Position numbers and translations under genes: made by a program. A DNA stretch of 64,000 nt from NCBI GenBank assembly GCA_007833815.1, contig CP033464.1, positions 1 to 64,000 on the forward strand, read 5' to 3'. The stretch comes from Brevibacillus laterosporus (GTDB lineage: Bacteria; Bacillota; Bacilli; Brevibacillales; Brevibacillaceae). Below are positions 56,002 to 64,000 of this stretch, in pieces; the stretch's first letter is position 1, and every line of letters starts with the position of its first letter. The notes under the pieces are model-generated. The model had not been told where the DNA came from. It did not search any database and saw nothing but the letters and a program-made list of their open reading frames with translations.

Positions 56002-56898
56002 CTACTGAACAACTGGTCTCGTATGCCCTGTTTGACGCTTACTAAGCATCAATGGCGGCACAATAATTCCAAGCAATATCAGTAAAATACCGCTCCATTG
56101 CAATGTACTTACATGTTCCCCTAATACCGTTACAGAGGCAATAACTGCGGCAGGCAATTCCGCTGCTCCAAGAATCGTTCCCAATCCTGAACCGACTTTT
56201 GGTACACCTACAGAGAAAAATACAACAGGAATAATGATTCCTAATGAAGACAATGCCATTCCATACATCCACAAACCCTGTTCTAGTGATCCATCCACGA
56301 AAAAGGTTGGTGGGAATACTGCAAACACAATAACCACAGCCGTCGTAACCATGGTTAAACTCTTCGTAAACACAGGAACATCAAGCCCCAGACGACCACT
56401 AGCAAAAATATAGAGCGCAAATGTAATTGCAGATAATAAACCATAAACCGTTCCAGCTGCCGTAAGCGATTCAAATCCCCGATCTAGTAATCCTCCAGCA
56501 AGAACCGTTCCCGTAAGCAATACAACAATGGAAAAAACCTTTTCTTTGCTTGGTTTTTTCTTATCGACTACAGCTTCTAATAAGACACCAATCCAAGTAA
56601 ACTGGAATAATAGCACAACCGCAATAGACGCAGGTAATTCAGCTACAGCTAAATTATAAAAAATTGTGGTACCACTTAATGCGAAACCACCCAATATCAA
56701 TTGTAAAATTGAACGAAAAAAAACACGCTTTCTATTGAACAGGAATGTAAGAATGATTAACAGCAACCAACCAATAAAAAATTGACTTCCTACCAATTGA
56801 CTTACCTGAAAACCTTCTTTCATACCTAGCTTAATAATGGTAGACAAACTTCCATAACTACAAGCCCCTAAAAAGACCAGCAGAGCATATTTAAGCAT
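56002..56898 (-). CDS. EamA-family (DMT) transporter
   Basis: 298 residues, ten membrane helices in two EamA repeats (GACSYGSLSTIIKLGMKEGF; LLSAITFALYIFASGRLG). A metabolite exporter is likely. GGAAGG precedes ATG 56898. A terminator-like hairpin lies in its leader (56942-56970), so expression might be attenuated. Confidence 0.9.
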   Translation of the reverse strand: MLKYALLVFLGACSYGSLSTIIKLGMKEGFQVSQLVGSQFFIGWLLLIILTFLFNRKRVFFRSILQLILGGFALSGTTIFYNLAVAELPASIAVVLLFQFTWIGVLLEAVVDKKKPSKEKVFSIVVLLTGTVLAGGLLDRGFESLTAAGTVYGLLSAITFALYIFASGRLGLDVPVFTKSLTMVTTAVVIVFAVFPPTFFVDGSLEQGLWMYGMALSSLGIIIPVVFFSVGVPKVGSGLGTILGAAELPAAVIASVTVLGEHVSTLQWSGILLILLGIIVPPLMLSKRQTGHTRPVVQ

Positions 56899-56941
56899 TT
56901 TTGTTGCCTTCCTTTCTTTTCGAATCTAATTTTTGCAAGCA

Positions 56942-56970
56942 CAAAACCCCCCATCCGATGGATAGGGGGC
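56942..56970 (-). promoter_or_regulatory. Terminator-like hairpin in the leader of the EamA gene
   Basis: On the minus strand GCCCCCTATCC-atc-GGATGGGGGG is followed by TTTTG, 44-72 bases before the start codon. It can be the attenuator of this gene, or the end of an upstream short RNA. No known riboswitch pattern seen. The next upstream gene (tkt) already has its own terminator at 57142-57173. Confidence 0.45.
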
Positions 56971-57141
56971 GAACGAAAAAAAGAAATGTACAAAATGTCA
57001 TCTCTTTTGAAAATTTCGCCACTTACATGTTGTTATACAGGCAAGTTTCTAACGATTAAAATCAAAAGTTTCTCACTTATTTTAAGAAGAGTATGAATAA
57101 AAGTCAATCGAACTCTTTCACAAATTAAGTATGGAAAATCG

Positions 57142-57173
57142 TAAAACCTCCTCTGTTTGCTAGAGGAGGTTTT
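57142..57173 (-). terminator. Terminator of tkt
   Basis: AAAACCTCCTCT pairs exactly with AGAGGAGGTTTT; T-run on the minus strand. Confidence 0.9.
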
Positions 57174-57192
57174 GTACATGGTAAAGCATTTC

Positions 57193-59199
57193 TTATTTTA
57201 CTAGGTTTTGCGCTGTTTTAACCACATTTTCTACAGTAAAACCGTATTCTTTCATGATGATATCGCCAGGAGCAGATGCACCAAATTGGTTAATAGCAAT
57301 AATTGCTCCATGATCACCTGTGTAACGTTCCCATCCTAGTGGAGAACCCATCTCTACACCAACGCGCGCTTTAACGTGCGGAGGAATGACAGAATCACGG
57401 TACTCTTTAGATTGACGATCAAATAGGTTAAAGCTAGGCATACTGACTACGCGAGTTGGAATACCTTCTGTTTCTAATTTTTCACGAGCTTCCATGCACA
57501 GAGATACTTCAGAACCTGTAGCGATTAACACCACTTGTGGTTCACTTGTAGATGCATCTTTTAGAACATAAGCACCCTTAGCCAGACCTTCGCGAGCCAA
57601 ATCCTTGGTCTCTTGGTAAATAGGCAAGTTTTGACGAGTTAAAGCTAATAGAATTGGCTCATCTTTGCTCAATGCCGCATAACGCCAAGCTTCGTTTGTT
57701 TCATGCGCATCAGCAGGACGCAAAACAGTAAGATTAGGCATTGCACGGAATGCAGCTAGATGCTCAATAGGCTCGTGAGTTGGTCCATCTTCTCCAACTG
57801 CAATAGAGTCATGAGTAAATACATACGTAGTAGGAAGTTTCATTAGTGCGGATAGACGAACAGCTGGACGAACATAGTCAGAGAAGACAAAGAACGTACC
57901 GCCGAAAGCTTTCACACCACCATGTAACATCAGACCATTTAGAGCCGCGCCCATAGCAAACTCACGAACACCAAACCAAAGATTGCGACCTTCATAAGAA
58001 CCTGGCAAGAAATCTCCAGCACCTTTAATCAAAGTATTGTTGGAGTGTGCCAAGTCGGCAGAGCCACCGATCAAATTAGGTAGACGTTTTGCCAAACCAT
58101 TGATTGCATTACCGGAAGCAGCACGAGTCGCTAGCTTGCTACCGATTTCGTAAGTTGGAAGGTCTGCATCAAAGTCTTCGGATACCTCACCGTTACTTGC
58201 CTGTTTAAATTGAGCAGCTAGTTCTGGATAAGCTTTTTCGTATGCAGACAATAGCTCATTCCACTCAGCTTCTTTTTGTTGACCTGCTTCTACTAGAGAA
58301 GCATAGTACTCTTGCACCTCTTGTGGTACGTGGAATGCCTCATGCTCCCAAGCATATGCTTGTTTTGTCAAAACAACCTCGTCTGTACCAAGTGGAGCCC
58401 CGTGACTTGAACTGCTACCACCTTTATTTGGAGAACCGAACCCAATTGTTGTTTTCACTTCAATCAGCGTTGGACGATCCAAAACTGTACGAGCTTCAGC
58501 CAAAGCTTTCTCAATAGCTTCCACATTGTTTCCATCTTCTACACGAATATACTGCCAGCCGTATGCTTTGTAACGAGCAGCAACATCTTCTGTGAAGGAT
58601 TGGCTTAAATCGCCATCTAGGCAAATATCGTTAGAATCATAAAGAACAATCATTTTACCTAGTTTAAGGTGAGCAGCAAGAGAAGAAGCTTCAGAAGAAA
58701 CGCCTTCCATCAAGTCTCCATCCCCGCAGATAACATATGTAAAGTGATTAATTAACTCATAGTCATCTTTGTTGTATGTCGCTGCCAAATGTCTCTCAGC
58801 CATCGCCATACCAACAGCCATCGCAATTCCTTGTCCCAATGGACCTGTCGTTGCATCTACACCAGGAGTGTGACCGAATTCTGGGTGACCAGGCGTCTTG
58901 CTTCCCCATTGACGGAAGTTGCGCAGATCATCCATGCTTACGCCATAATCCATAAGGTGTAGCATAGAATACAACAGCATAGAACCATGACCAGCAGATA
59001 ATACAAAGCGATCACGATCAATCCATGATGGATTTTTTGGGCTTACTTTCATAAAACGGCTCCACAACACGTGTGCCATAGGCGCTGATCCCATTGGCAT
59101 CCCCGGATGGCCAGAATTCGCCTTTTCAATAGCATCGATTGATAGTGTACGAATAGTATTGATTGCCAATTGGTCTACATTCATTTGTTGAGTAGTCAT
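57193..59199 (-). CDS. tkt: Transketolase
   Basis: 668 residues. Thiamine-diphosphate enzyme of the pentose phosphate pathway moving two-carbon units between sugars. Visible motifs: [10 protein letters not shown] and [14 protein letters not shown], the ThDP motif CGDGDLMEG...DSNDICLDG, and [20 protein letters not shown] in the pyrimidine domain. AGGGGGG precedes ATG 59199. Single gene. Full length with no anomalies. Confidence 0.97.
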   Translation of the reverse strand: MTTQQMNVDQLAINTIRTLSIDAIEKANSGHPGMPMGSAPMAHVLWSRFMKVSPKNPSWIDRDRFVLSAGHGSMLLYSMLHLMDYGVSMDDLRNFRQWGSKTPGHPEFGHTPGVDATTGPLGQGIAMAVGMAMAERHLAATYNKDDYELINHFTYVICGDGDLMEGVSSEASSLAAHLKLGKMIVLYDSNDICLDGDLSQSFTEDVAARYKAYGWQYIRVEDGNNVEAIEKALAEARTVLDRPTLIEVKTTIGFGSPNKGGSSSSHGAPLGTDEVVLTKQAYAWEHEAFHVPQEVQEYYASLVEAGQQKEAEWNELLSAYEKAYPELAAQFKQASNGEVSEDFDADLPTYEIGSKLATRAASGNAINGLAKRLPNLIGGSADLAHSNNTLIKGAGDFLPGSYEGRNLWFGVREFAMGAALNGLMLHGGVKAFGGTFFVFSDYVRPAVRLSALMKLPTTYVFTHDSIAVGEDGPTHEPIEHLAAFRAMPNLTVLRPADAHETNEAWRYAALSKDEPILLALTRQNLPIYQETKDLAREGLAKGAYVLKDASTSEPQVVLIATGSEVSLCMEAREKLETEGIPTRVVSMPSFNLFDRQSKEYRDSVIPPHVKARVGVEMGSPLGWERYTGDHGAIIAINQFGASAPGDIIMKEYGFTVENVVKTAQNLVK

Positions 59200-59388
59200 T
59201 ACGGTTAATTCCCCCCTACAAGTAACTGCAGTGTGATTATAACATAGGAAAAGCTAGTAGAGTAAAAAACGCTTTACAAAAACAGAGTATTTTCTATGAA
59301 CGAACCAATGCCCTATTTTTACATGCTAGGTTAGTGTGATGCAGAACTAGGTATTTTATTAGAGATAATAAGGTATCGATGCTTATTA

Positions 59389-59598
59389 TTACTGAATCCC
59401 CTCTGCATATATCCTTTTACGCTTATCAATCTCTTTCATCGCAAGAGCAAACTCTTCTTTATCAATTACTTTAGATGTCAAAAGTTCACGTACCTCATCT
59501 TCAATCATCAACAAATCTCCCAACGGATCTCCGGTATAAATCATGATGTGAAAACGACGCAAAAACTCAGGAAGATTAAAAGTATTCATATCGCTCAT
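59389..59598 (-). CDS. yqgQ: YqgQ-like protein (DUF910)
   Basis: 69 residues, helical. The pattern FLRRFHIMIYTGDPLGDLLMIEDEVREL fits B. subtilis YqgQ, a small three-helix protein thought to bind nucleic acid. It starts directly at the stop of the preceding gene (TAA|ATG), so the two are translated together. Confidence 0.88.
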   Translation of the reverse strand: MSDMNTFNLPEFLRRFHIMIYTGDPLGDLLMIEDEVRELLTSKVIDKEEFALAMKEIDKRKRIYAEGIQ

Positions 59599-59994
59599 TT
59601 ATTTCCCTCCCAAATCAGCTTCCATTTCACGGCATACCAATTCAAAGTCAAACTCAACTAAGAAACCGGTAATGACAATGACTTTCGCTTGTGGATAACT
59701 ACTTCTCCACTGTTCCTCTTCTCCCTCTTTTATCCCTACCAAGTAAAGAGGTTGTTTTTGCACATGCTCAAGACTTTGACATTCTTCCAGCAAAGTAGGT
59801 AAGCGATCTTCCAATCCTGTAACATTGATTACAAGCACGGACTGAGTAATTTCACCTGCTTCTATCTGTTCCTCTATTACTTGAAGCGTCTTTTTAGTAG
59901 GTACCATTGCATTCATAATAGGGAAATAATCCAACAGCTCGTCCAACCAATGATCTTCTTCTGCTGTGAGATAATATAACATCTTACTAACCAT
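59599..59994 (-). CDS. Hypothetical protein cotranslated with yqgQ
   Basis: 131 residues, acidic, alternating helices and strands (SVLVINVTGLEDRL, PLYLVGIKEGEEEQW, KVIVITGFLVEFDFE), suggesting a small alpha/beta fold. AGGAGAATG precedes ATG 59994. Its stop touches the yqgQ start. No family recognised. Confidence 0.82.
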   Translation of the reverse strand: MVSKMLYYLTAEEDHWLDELLDYFPIMNAMVPTKKTLQVIEEQIEAGEITQSVLVINVTGLEDRLPTLLEECQSLEHVQKQPLYLVGIKEGEEEQWRSSYPQAKVIVITGFLVEFDFELVCREMEADLGGK

Positions 59995-60149
59995 TTACAT
60001 TCATTCTCCTTTTGCCTTACTTACAGGTGTCTTCATTATAACATGGCAACTGTATCAGACCCCAGTTGTCGCCTTGACTTCTTTCCCTCCATTTCGTATG
60101 GTGGAGAGTAGCTTGAACTTTTTGATTGTATAGAAAAGAGGTTTTTCCT

Positions 60150-61346
60150 GTGGAAAAGAAACATCTCTTCCTTCTCTTTAGCATTATCTTTTTAATGATG
60201 CTTGGCTTTGGAATTATTATCCCCATTTTACCCTTTTTCGTTACTAAGATTGGTGCGACTACGACACAATTGGGGATTTTATCCGCCAGCTATAATATCA
60301 TGCAGTTTATATTTGCACCCGTCTGGGGACGCTTATCGGATCGATATGGACGAAAACCGTTCATTTTGCTAGCTTTATTCGGATTCTCTCTTAGCTTCAT
60401 CCTGTTTGGTTTTTCGACCAACTACTACGAAATGCTTTTTTATCGCGTCCTAGCTGGGATTACTTCCGCAGCTGGCATTCCAACCATCACAGCAATGGTC
60501 GCTGATATTTTCCCTCCTAAGGAACGTGCTAAAGGGATGGGAATTGTAGGAGCTGGTGTAGGACTAAGCTTCGTATTCGGTCCAGCACTCGGCGGTATCC
60601 TAGGAGATATTAGCTTGTCACTACCATTCTTCGTTTCAGGTGGACTTGCTTTTATTACTTTGATCTTCACGTGGATGTTACTTCCCGAAAGCTTACCAAA
60701 AGAAAAGCGGGGAAAATTTCTCAAGAAAAAACCTGTCAGCTCGTTGGGAGCTATATTTAGTAATCTAGGATTATTGTATCAGATCATGCTGGTTACTTCG
60801 CTAGCTTTTGCAGCCATGGAGACGGTTTTTGCCCTATTCATTTCATATGAATTTGGTCTTACCTCCAAAGACATGGGCTATATGTTCCTCATCATGGGGT
60901 TGATTTCTGCTGGTTTGCAAGGTGTTATTGGCAAGTTAGTAAAGCGATTTGGCGAGTCAAAGTTGCTTGCTACTGGGATATTCTTTTACGTAATGGGATT
61001 CTTCTGTGTATTGCTATCTTCTACGTTCCTAGAATTCGCTCTTACCCTTTGCTTGTTTGGTCTTGGGCAAGGTATGATGAGAACAACCAATACCGCCATG
61101 ATCTCGCAACGTACGCGTGACGGACAAGGAGCTACATCTGGTAACATGAGCGCCATGGATACCATGGGGAGAATTGTTGGCCCTATTTTGGCTGGATGGC
61201 TCTTTACTTTCTCACACAGCATGCCATTTGTAATCAGTGGGATACTGTGCATTGGTCTTTTGGCAGTATATTTTGGTAGAGTGCATCACTTGCCAGAGCC
61301 AGAGCCAGAATCTGAGGCAGACACGTATTCTCCAGCCTCTCAGTAA
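60150..61346 (+). CDS. MFS multidrug exporter (TetA/NorA-like, DHA1)
   Basis: 398 residues, twelve membrane helices. Motif A GRLSDRYGRKP after helix 2, motif C-like GAGVGLSFVFGPALGG in helix 5, both marks of drug/proton antiporters. GTG 60150 (following AGAGG) is preferred over TTG 60126. Single gene with a terminator. Substrates are unknown. Confidence 0.92.
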   Translation: MEKKHLFLLFSIIFLMMLGFGIIIPILPFFVTKIGATTTQLGILSASYNIMQFIFAPVWGRLSDRYGRKPFILLALFGFSLSFILFGFSTNYYEMLFYRVLAGITSAAGIPTITAMVADIFPPKERAKGMGIVGAGVGLSFVFGPALGGILGDISLSLPFFVSGGLAFITLIFTWMLLPESLPKEKRGKFLKKKPVSSLGAIFSNLGLLYQIMLVTSLAFAAMETVFALFISYEFGLTSKDMGYMFLIMGLISAGLQGVIGKLVKRFGESKLLATGIFFYVMGFFCVLLSSTFLEFALTLCLFGLGQGMMRTTNTAMISQRTRDGQGATSGNMSAMDTMGRIVGPILAGWLFTFSHSMPFVISGILCIGLLAVYFGRVHHLPEPEPESEADTYSPASQ

Positions 61347-61374
61347 TGAAAAATATCGTGAATACATAGAAAAA

Positions 61375-61410
61375 GGAACGAGCTGGAATAATCCAGTTGG
61401 TTCCTTTTTT
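61375..61410 (+). terminator. Terminator of the MFS gene
   Basis: GGAAC-GCTGGA-ataa-TCCAG-GGTTCC stem followed by six T. Confidence 0.85.
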
Positions 61411-61425
61411 ATTTATTACAGGCAG

Positions 61426-61572
61426 ATGATTTCTCTCGTTCTCATGATAATCGGACTTGCTATTCAATATGTCCTATTGCCAAAAGGAGTTTCAACCGAC
61501 TTTGACGACACATATCTCGATGCTTTGAACACTACACTGATAAAACGTAAAAACATCAAAAACGCATCCTGA
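61426..61572 (+). CDS. Possible small membrane protein (48 residues)
   Basis: ATG 61426 with a weak CAGGCAG site. The product starts with a hydrophobic helix (MISLVLMIIGLAIQYVLL) and has a polar tail, ending in a Lys-rich stretch. It lies just after the MFS terminator, and a second terminator begins inside its stop region. No homologue known to me, moderately plausible. Confidence 0.35.
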   Translation: MISLVLMIIGLAIQYVLLPKGVSTDFDDTYLDALNTTLIKRKNIKNAS

Positions 61573-61591
61573 GTATCCGGATGCGTTTTCG
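61558..61591 (+). terminator. Terminator after the small membrane protein frame
   Basis: AAAACGCATCC pairs with GGATGCGTTTT; T-run is short. Confidence 0.75.
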
Positions 61592-61633
61592 CCTTGTATA
61601 GATTACCTCTCAAAAATTGTTCCCAGACATACC

Positions 61634-62461
61634 TTACTTCCCTTTCTGAGAGGAACTCTTTTCTTCTTCAAACAACATTTTACCTGTATCCACATCATAG
61701 AACGTAACCGTTGTATAAGGTGGCGCACTGATCTTCCCTACTACATACGGATAGGTAATGACCATCGCATACATTTTATTAGCCTCTGGCTTGGTTTGTT
61801 TCACATATACTTTTACCATCTCCCAGCTCTGTTCAGTATGATCCACAACTAAACCATATCCAGCATTAGGGGCTTCACCATGTGCGATCACGTACAAATC
61901 ACCTTGTTGATGGACACCACGTTCTTCTTTTACGCTTTCTACAAAGGCTTTTTCCTCTGCACTTAATTGCTCTTCTTGTAATGTCTGAAATTTAGAAGCA
62001 GGTTGCTCACCCTGAACAACAGATAGATTCGTAACCTGGATTTCATCCGTTTTTGCATCCCATTTTACTTGCGCAGATAAGGATTCCATCGTCCAGCGTA
62101 GGGGCACATATACTTTTCCTTGATAAACCACTGCTCCAGCTTCTACTTTTTGTTCTTTTCCATTTACCAGAACAGTTTGTTTTCCAGTCTGAAATACCAA
62201 AGTCTTTTCTTTTACTTGCAACTGATACGCTCCTGATTTTTCTGTTACCTTGCCACCTGTTAATTTACTTAGCTCCTGTAGGTCGATCATTGTGCGTTGA
62301 TTAACACTAATCAGTGGCGAGTGCTTAATCACCTTCTTCTCATTTATCATAAGAGAAGTGGTTACAGGCTTCATCACTATTTCAGCCATACCTGGGATAG
62401 CTGAGCCTACAAGTGCCAGCCCCATCACAGCAACTACTGTCGTTTTTCTTAACATTTTCAC
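61634..62461 (-). CDS. Secreted protein with copper-amine-oxidase-like N-terminal domain and PrcB-like domain
   Basis: 275 residues with a signal peptide (VVAVMGLALVGSAIPGMAE). Residues about 35-150 form a stalk-like Cu-amine-oxidase N-terminal domain (MIDLQELSKLTGG, VYVPLRWTMESL), common in surface proteins of Paenibacillaceae. Residues about 185-265 resemble PrcB_C, the inhibitor-like domain of protease complexes (AHGEAPNAGYGLVVDH). It may act outside the cell. No catalytic site. The start ATG 62461 or 62455 (MKMLRK) is not sharply decided. Confidence 0.8.
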   Translation of the reverse strand: MKMLRKTTVVAVMGLALVGSAIPGMAEIVMKPVTTSLMINEKKVIKHSPLISVNQRTMIDLQELSKLTGGKVTEKSGAYQLQVKEKTLVFQTGKQTVLVNGKEQKVEAGAVVYQGKVYVPLRWTMESLSAQVKWDAKTDEIQVTNLSVVQGEQPASKFQTLQEEQLSAEEKAFVESVKEERGVHQQGDLYVIAHGEAPNAGYGLVVDHTEQSWEMVKVYVKQTKPEANKMYAMVITYPYVVGKISAPPYTTVTFYDVDTGKMLFEEEKSSSQKGK

Positions 62462-62738
62462 TCAATCCCTTCGCTTTTTTTCAGCATATTTTTCTCTGTT
62501 ACTTGTTTGACTTAAGGATTTCCCATAATGTTTCATTTCTCTACGTATTTAACAGGATCTTTTTTCCTACTATAATATAGATAGTCACTTCGTCTATACA
62601 TTTTTTTCCAAATATTTACCCAAATAAGGCAAAAGAGTGACATTTATCATAGAGCTCTTTAGCATGTTTTTATTTATGAGATAATCGTAATAACAAAAGA
62701 TTTTGACTAAAAGGCTCGATAACAAAAGGAGTTTTCAT

Positions 62739-63500
62739 ATGACAACACTTATGTCTATGCCACAGGTTGATGTAGTTCGCCAACAATTAATTGCTCATCC
62801 TATCTCTATCGCTATGCAAACACCTGAAAGCGTACGTACCTTTATGGAACACCATGTGTTTGCTGTATGGGATTTCATGAGTTTATTAAAACGTTTACAA
62901 TTAGACGTAACTTGCACAAGTGTGCCTTGGCTTCCTGCTCCTCATGCTGAATATGCACGCTTCATTAATGAAATTGTGCTGGGAGAAGAAACTGATGAAG
63001 ATGGCAACGGGGGCTTTACCAGCCATTTTGAATTGTACCTACGAGCTATGAAAGAAGTAGGAGCTGATACATCCAAAATAGAGCAATTCCTCACGTTGCT
63101 TGAAGGTGGTACCACTCCTGACGAGGCTTTGGCATTATGCAATGCTCCTAACAGTGTGCAACAGTTCGTAAAACAAACCCTTCACTTGGCTAAAGCGGGA
63201 GGAACTCACGAAGTATGTGCCGCTTTTTTCTTTGGTCGTGAAGATATTATACCGGATATGTTTCAGGTACTTGTACAAGAATTGACTGCAAAAGGAGAAG
63301 CTCCTGCCTGCCTGCTGTATTATCTAAATCGTCACATTGAGCTAGACGGAGATGAACATGGACCTTTAGCTGAAAAGCTTCTGGCATCCCTATGTAAAGA
63401 TGATACACAAAAATGGAAAGAAGCAGAGGTAACAGCTATACAAGCGCTCAGTAGTCGCATATCCCTATGGGACGGTGTGCTAGCAGATCTACAAAAATAA
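62739..63500 (+). CDS. DUF3050 protein, heme-oxygenase-like fold
   Basis: 253 residues. ATG 62739 follows AAAGGAG. Family markers: MEHHVFAVWDFMSLLKRLQ, FINEIVLGEETDEDG, FFFGREDIIPDMF, and YYLNRHIELDGDEHGPLA. The spaced His and Glu residues suit a metal-binding heme-oxygenase-like helical bundle; members of this superfamily include diiron oxidases. Substrate unknown. Convergent with a siderophore ABC ATPase. Confidence 0.88.
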   Translation: MTTLMSMPQVDVVRQQLIAHPISIAMQTPESVRTFMEHHVFAVWDFMSLLKRLQLDVTCTSVPWLPAPHAEYARFINEIVLGEETDEDGNGGFTSHFELYLRAMKEVGADTSKIEQFLTLLEGGTTPDEALALCNAPNSVQQFVKQTLHLAKAGGTHEVCAAFFFGREDIIPDMFQVLVQELTAKGEAPACLLYYLNRHIELDGDEHGPLAEKLLASLCKDDTQKWKEAEVTAIQALSSRISLWDGVLADLQK

Positions 63501-63580
63501 ATAAACCACCTGGAAAAAAAGTTTGATTAAACCTATTAACCATGTGGTGTGGAATAACTATATTCATTCTTTTTTACAAA

Positions 63581-63628
63581 AAAAGAGCTTGTCACCTCTA
63601 CTATCTTTTCGAGGTAACAAGCTCTTTT
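63581..63628. terminator. Bidirectional terminator
   Basis: AAAAGAGCTTGTcACCTC pairs with GAGGTaACAAGCTCTTTT; suits both convergent genes. Confidence 0.85.
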
Positions 63629-63673
63629 CCTTTTTAATCTTAGATTAAGATTATGTAGCTGTTCTCCTTGAGT

Positions 63674-64000
63674 TTAACGAGCTACAGCCAATGTAGCGTT
63701 ATCTTCTTTTAAATGCTCTTTAGATACACTACTATCTTTTTTATGTTTGGTAGAAGTACTTCCCGTAGCCAAACCGTATGGAATGCACAGAGGAACGCCA
63801 CTACGCGGATCTGGAATAATATCAGCTTCAATGCCAAATACTTCCCATAGCATTTCAAGCGTCATGACCTCGGTAGGAGATCCCTGTGCCATTACTTTCC
63901 CTTTTTTAATGGCAATAACATGATCGGAATAACGAGTAGCATGGTTAAGATCATGAACAACCATGACAATCGTACGCTTCTCTTCTTTATTTAATTTCGC
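63674..64000 (-). CDS. Siderophore/iron ABC transporter ATPase (FecE/FhuC-like), 3' part only
   Basis: The last 108 codons of an ABC ATPase, cut by the window edge: [29 protein letters not shown] (H-loop), QGSPTEVMT and [23 protein letters not shown], the tail of the FecE/FhuC group that energises ferric siderophore import. A charged C-terminal extension follows. The Walker and signature motifs lie beyond 64000. The reading frame continues open to the right edge. Confidence 0.88.
   Translation of the reverse strand, partial: AKLNKEEKRTIVMVVHDLNHATRYSDHVIAIKKGKVMAQGSPTEVMTLEMLWEVFGIEADIIPDPRSGVPLCIPYGLATGSTSTKHKKDSSVSKEHLKEDNATLAVAR

Overview
The window reads as chromosomal DNA of a low-to-middle GC endospore-forming Firmicute of the order Bacillales. 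Paenibacillaceae, and Brevibacillus in particular, is the best guess. The basis is the acuABC / ccpA / aroA / ytxJ neighbourhood known from Bacillus, SftA, AcnA, IlvD and TrmB that align closely with Bacillus proteins, strong AGGAGG ribosome binding sites, frequent TTG/GTG starts, and a Firmicute-type IMEF encapsulin. The species call is inference; no rRNA or tRNA gene was seen.

Layout. 0-7 kb: a class A penicillin-binding protein, acuABC (acetyl-CoA synthetase and acetoin control) and a catE-like dioxygenase. Reading frames here are repeatedly broken by single-base deletions, eleven that I can place, all in the same direction and several in base runs. This looks like uncorrected sequence near a contig end rather than gene decay. 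7-16 kb: glutaredoxin, mtnN and ccpA in one minus-strand run, then aroA, a very long FtsA/PilM-like ATPase, the bacilliredoxin-like ytxJ, small zinc-ribbon proteins, an M29 aminopeptidase and a PadR regulator. 16-18 kb: a soluble HtrA-like protease, then the wreck of a dipeptide-transporter / gamma-glutamyltransferase cluster.

18-21.2 kb is the most interesting region. It holds an iron-storage nanocompartment locus: an IMEF cargo ferritin-like protein with a C-terminal targeting peptide, and its encapsulin shell. Divergent from them is a DUF2325 protein plus a 48-residue protein. Convergent with them is an unrecognised six-cysteine protein. Two pairs of Fur-like boxes (18733-18773 and 21108-21164) frame the locus, which suggests that all of these genes form one iron regulon.

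21-36 kb: an XRE regulator with a small membrane protein, an aminotransferase, a MarR-RND permease-adaptor efflux operon, molybdenum cofactor genes (moaC, a moaD-moaE fusion, a moeB/thiF-like gene), aconitase, an RsgA-type GTPase and an IclR regulator. 36.5-38 kb: an IS200/IS605-family element with an intact tnpB (RNA-guided nuclease ancestor) and a truncated tnpA. A second, solitary copy of its right end lies at 46.4 kb and supplies the stop codon of an EamA transporter. 38-64 kb: sftA, a lipoprotein, an HD hydrolase, a UMP-kinase-like protein, an inositol-phosphatase-like protein, a thioesterase, transporters, signal peptidase I, ilvD, trmB, a second class A PBP, transketolase, yqgQ, an MFS exporter, a PrcB-domain protein, a DUF3050 protein, and the start of a siderophore ABC transporter ATPase cut by the window edge.

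Functionally the window is mostly housekeeping (cell wall, central carbon, carbon-catabolite control). Iron handling is a recurring theme: encapsulin, Fur boxes, and the siderophore ATPase at the right edge.
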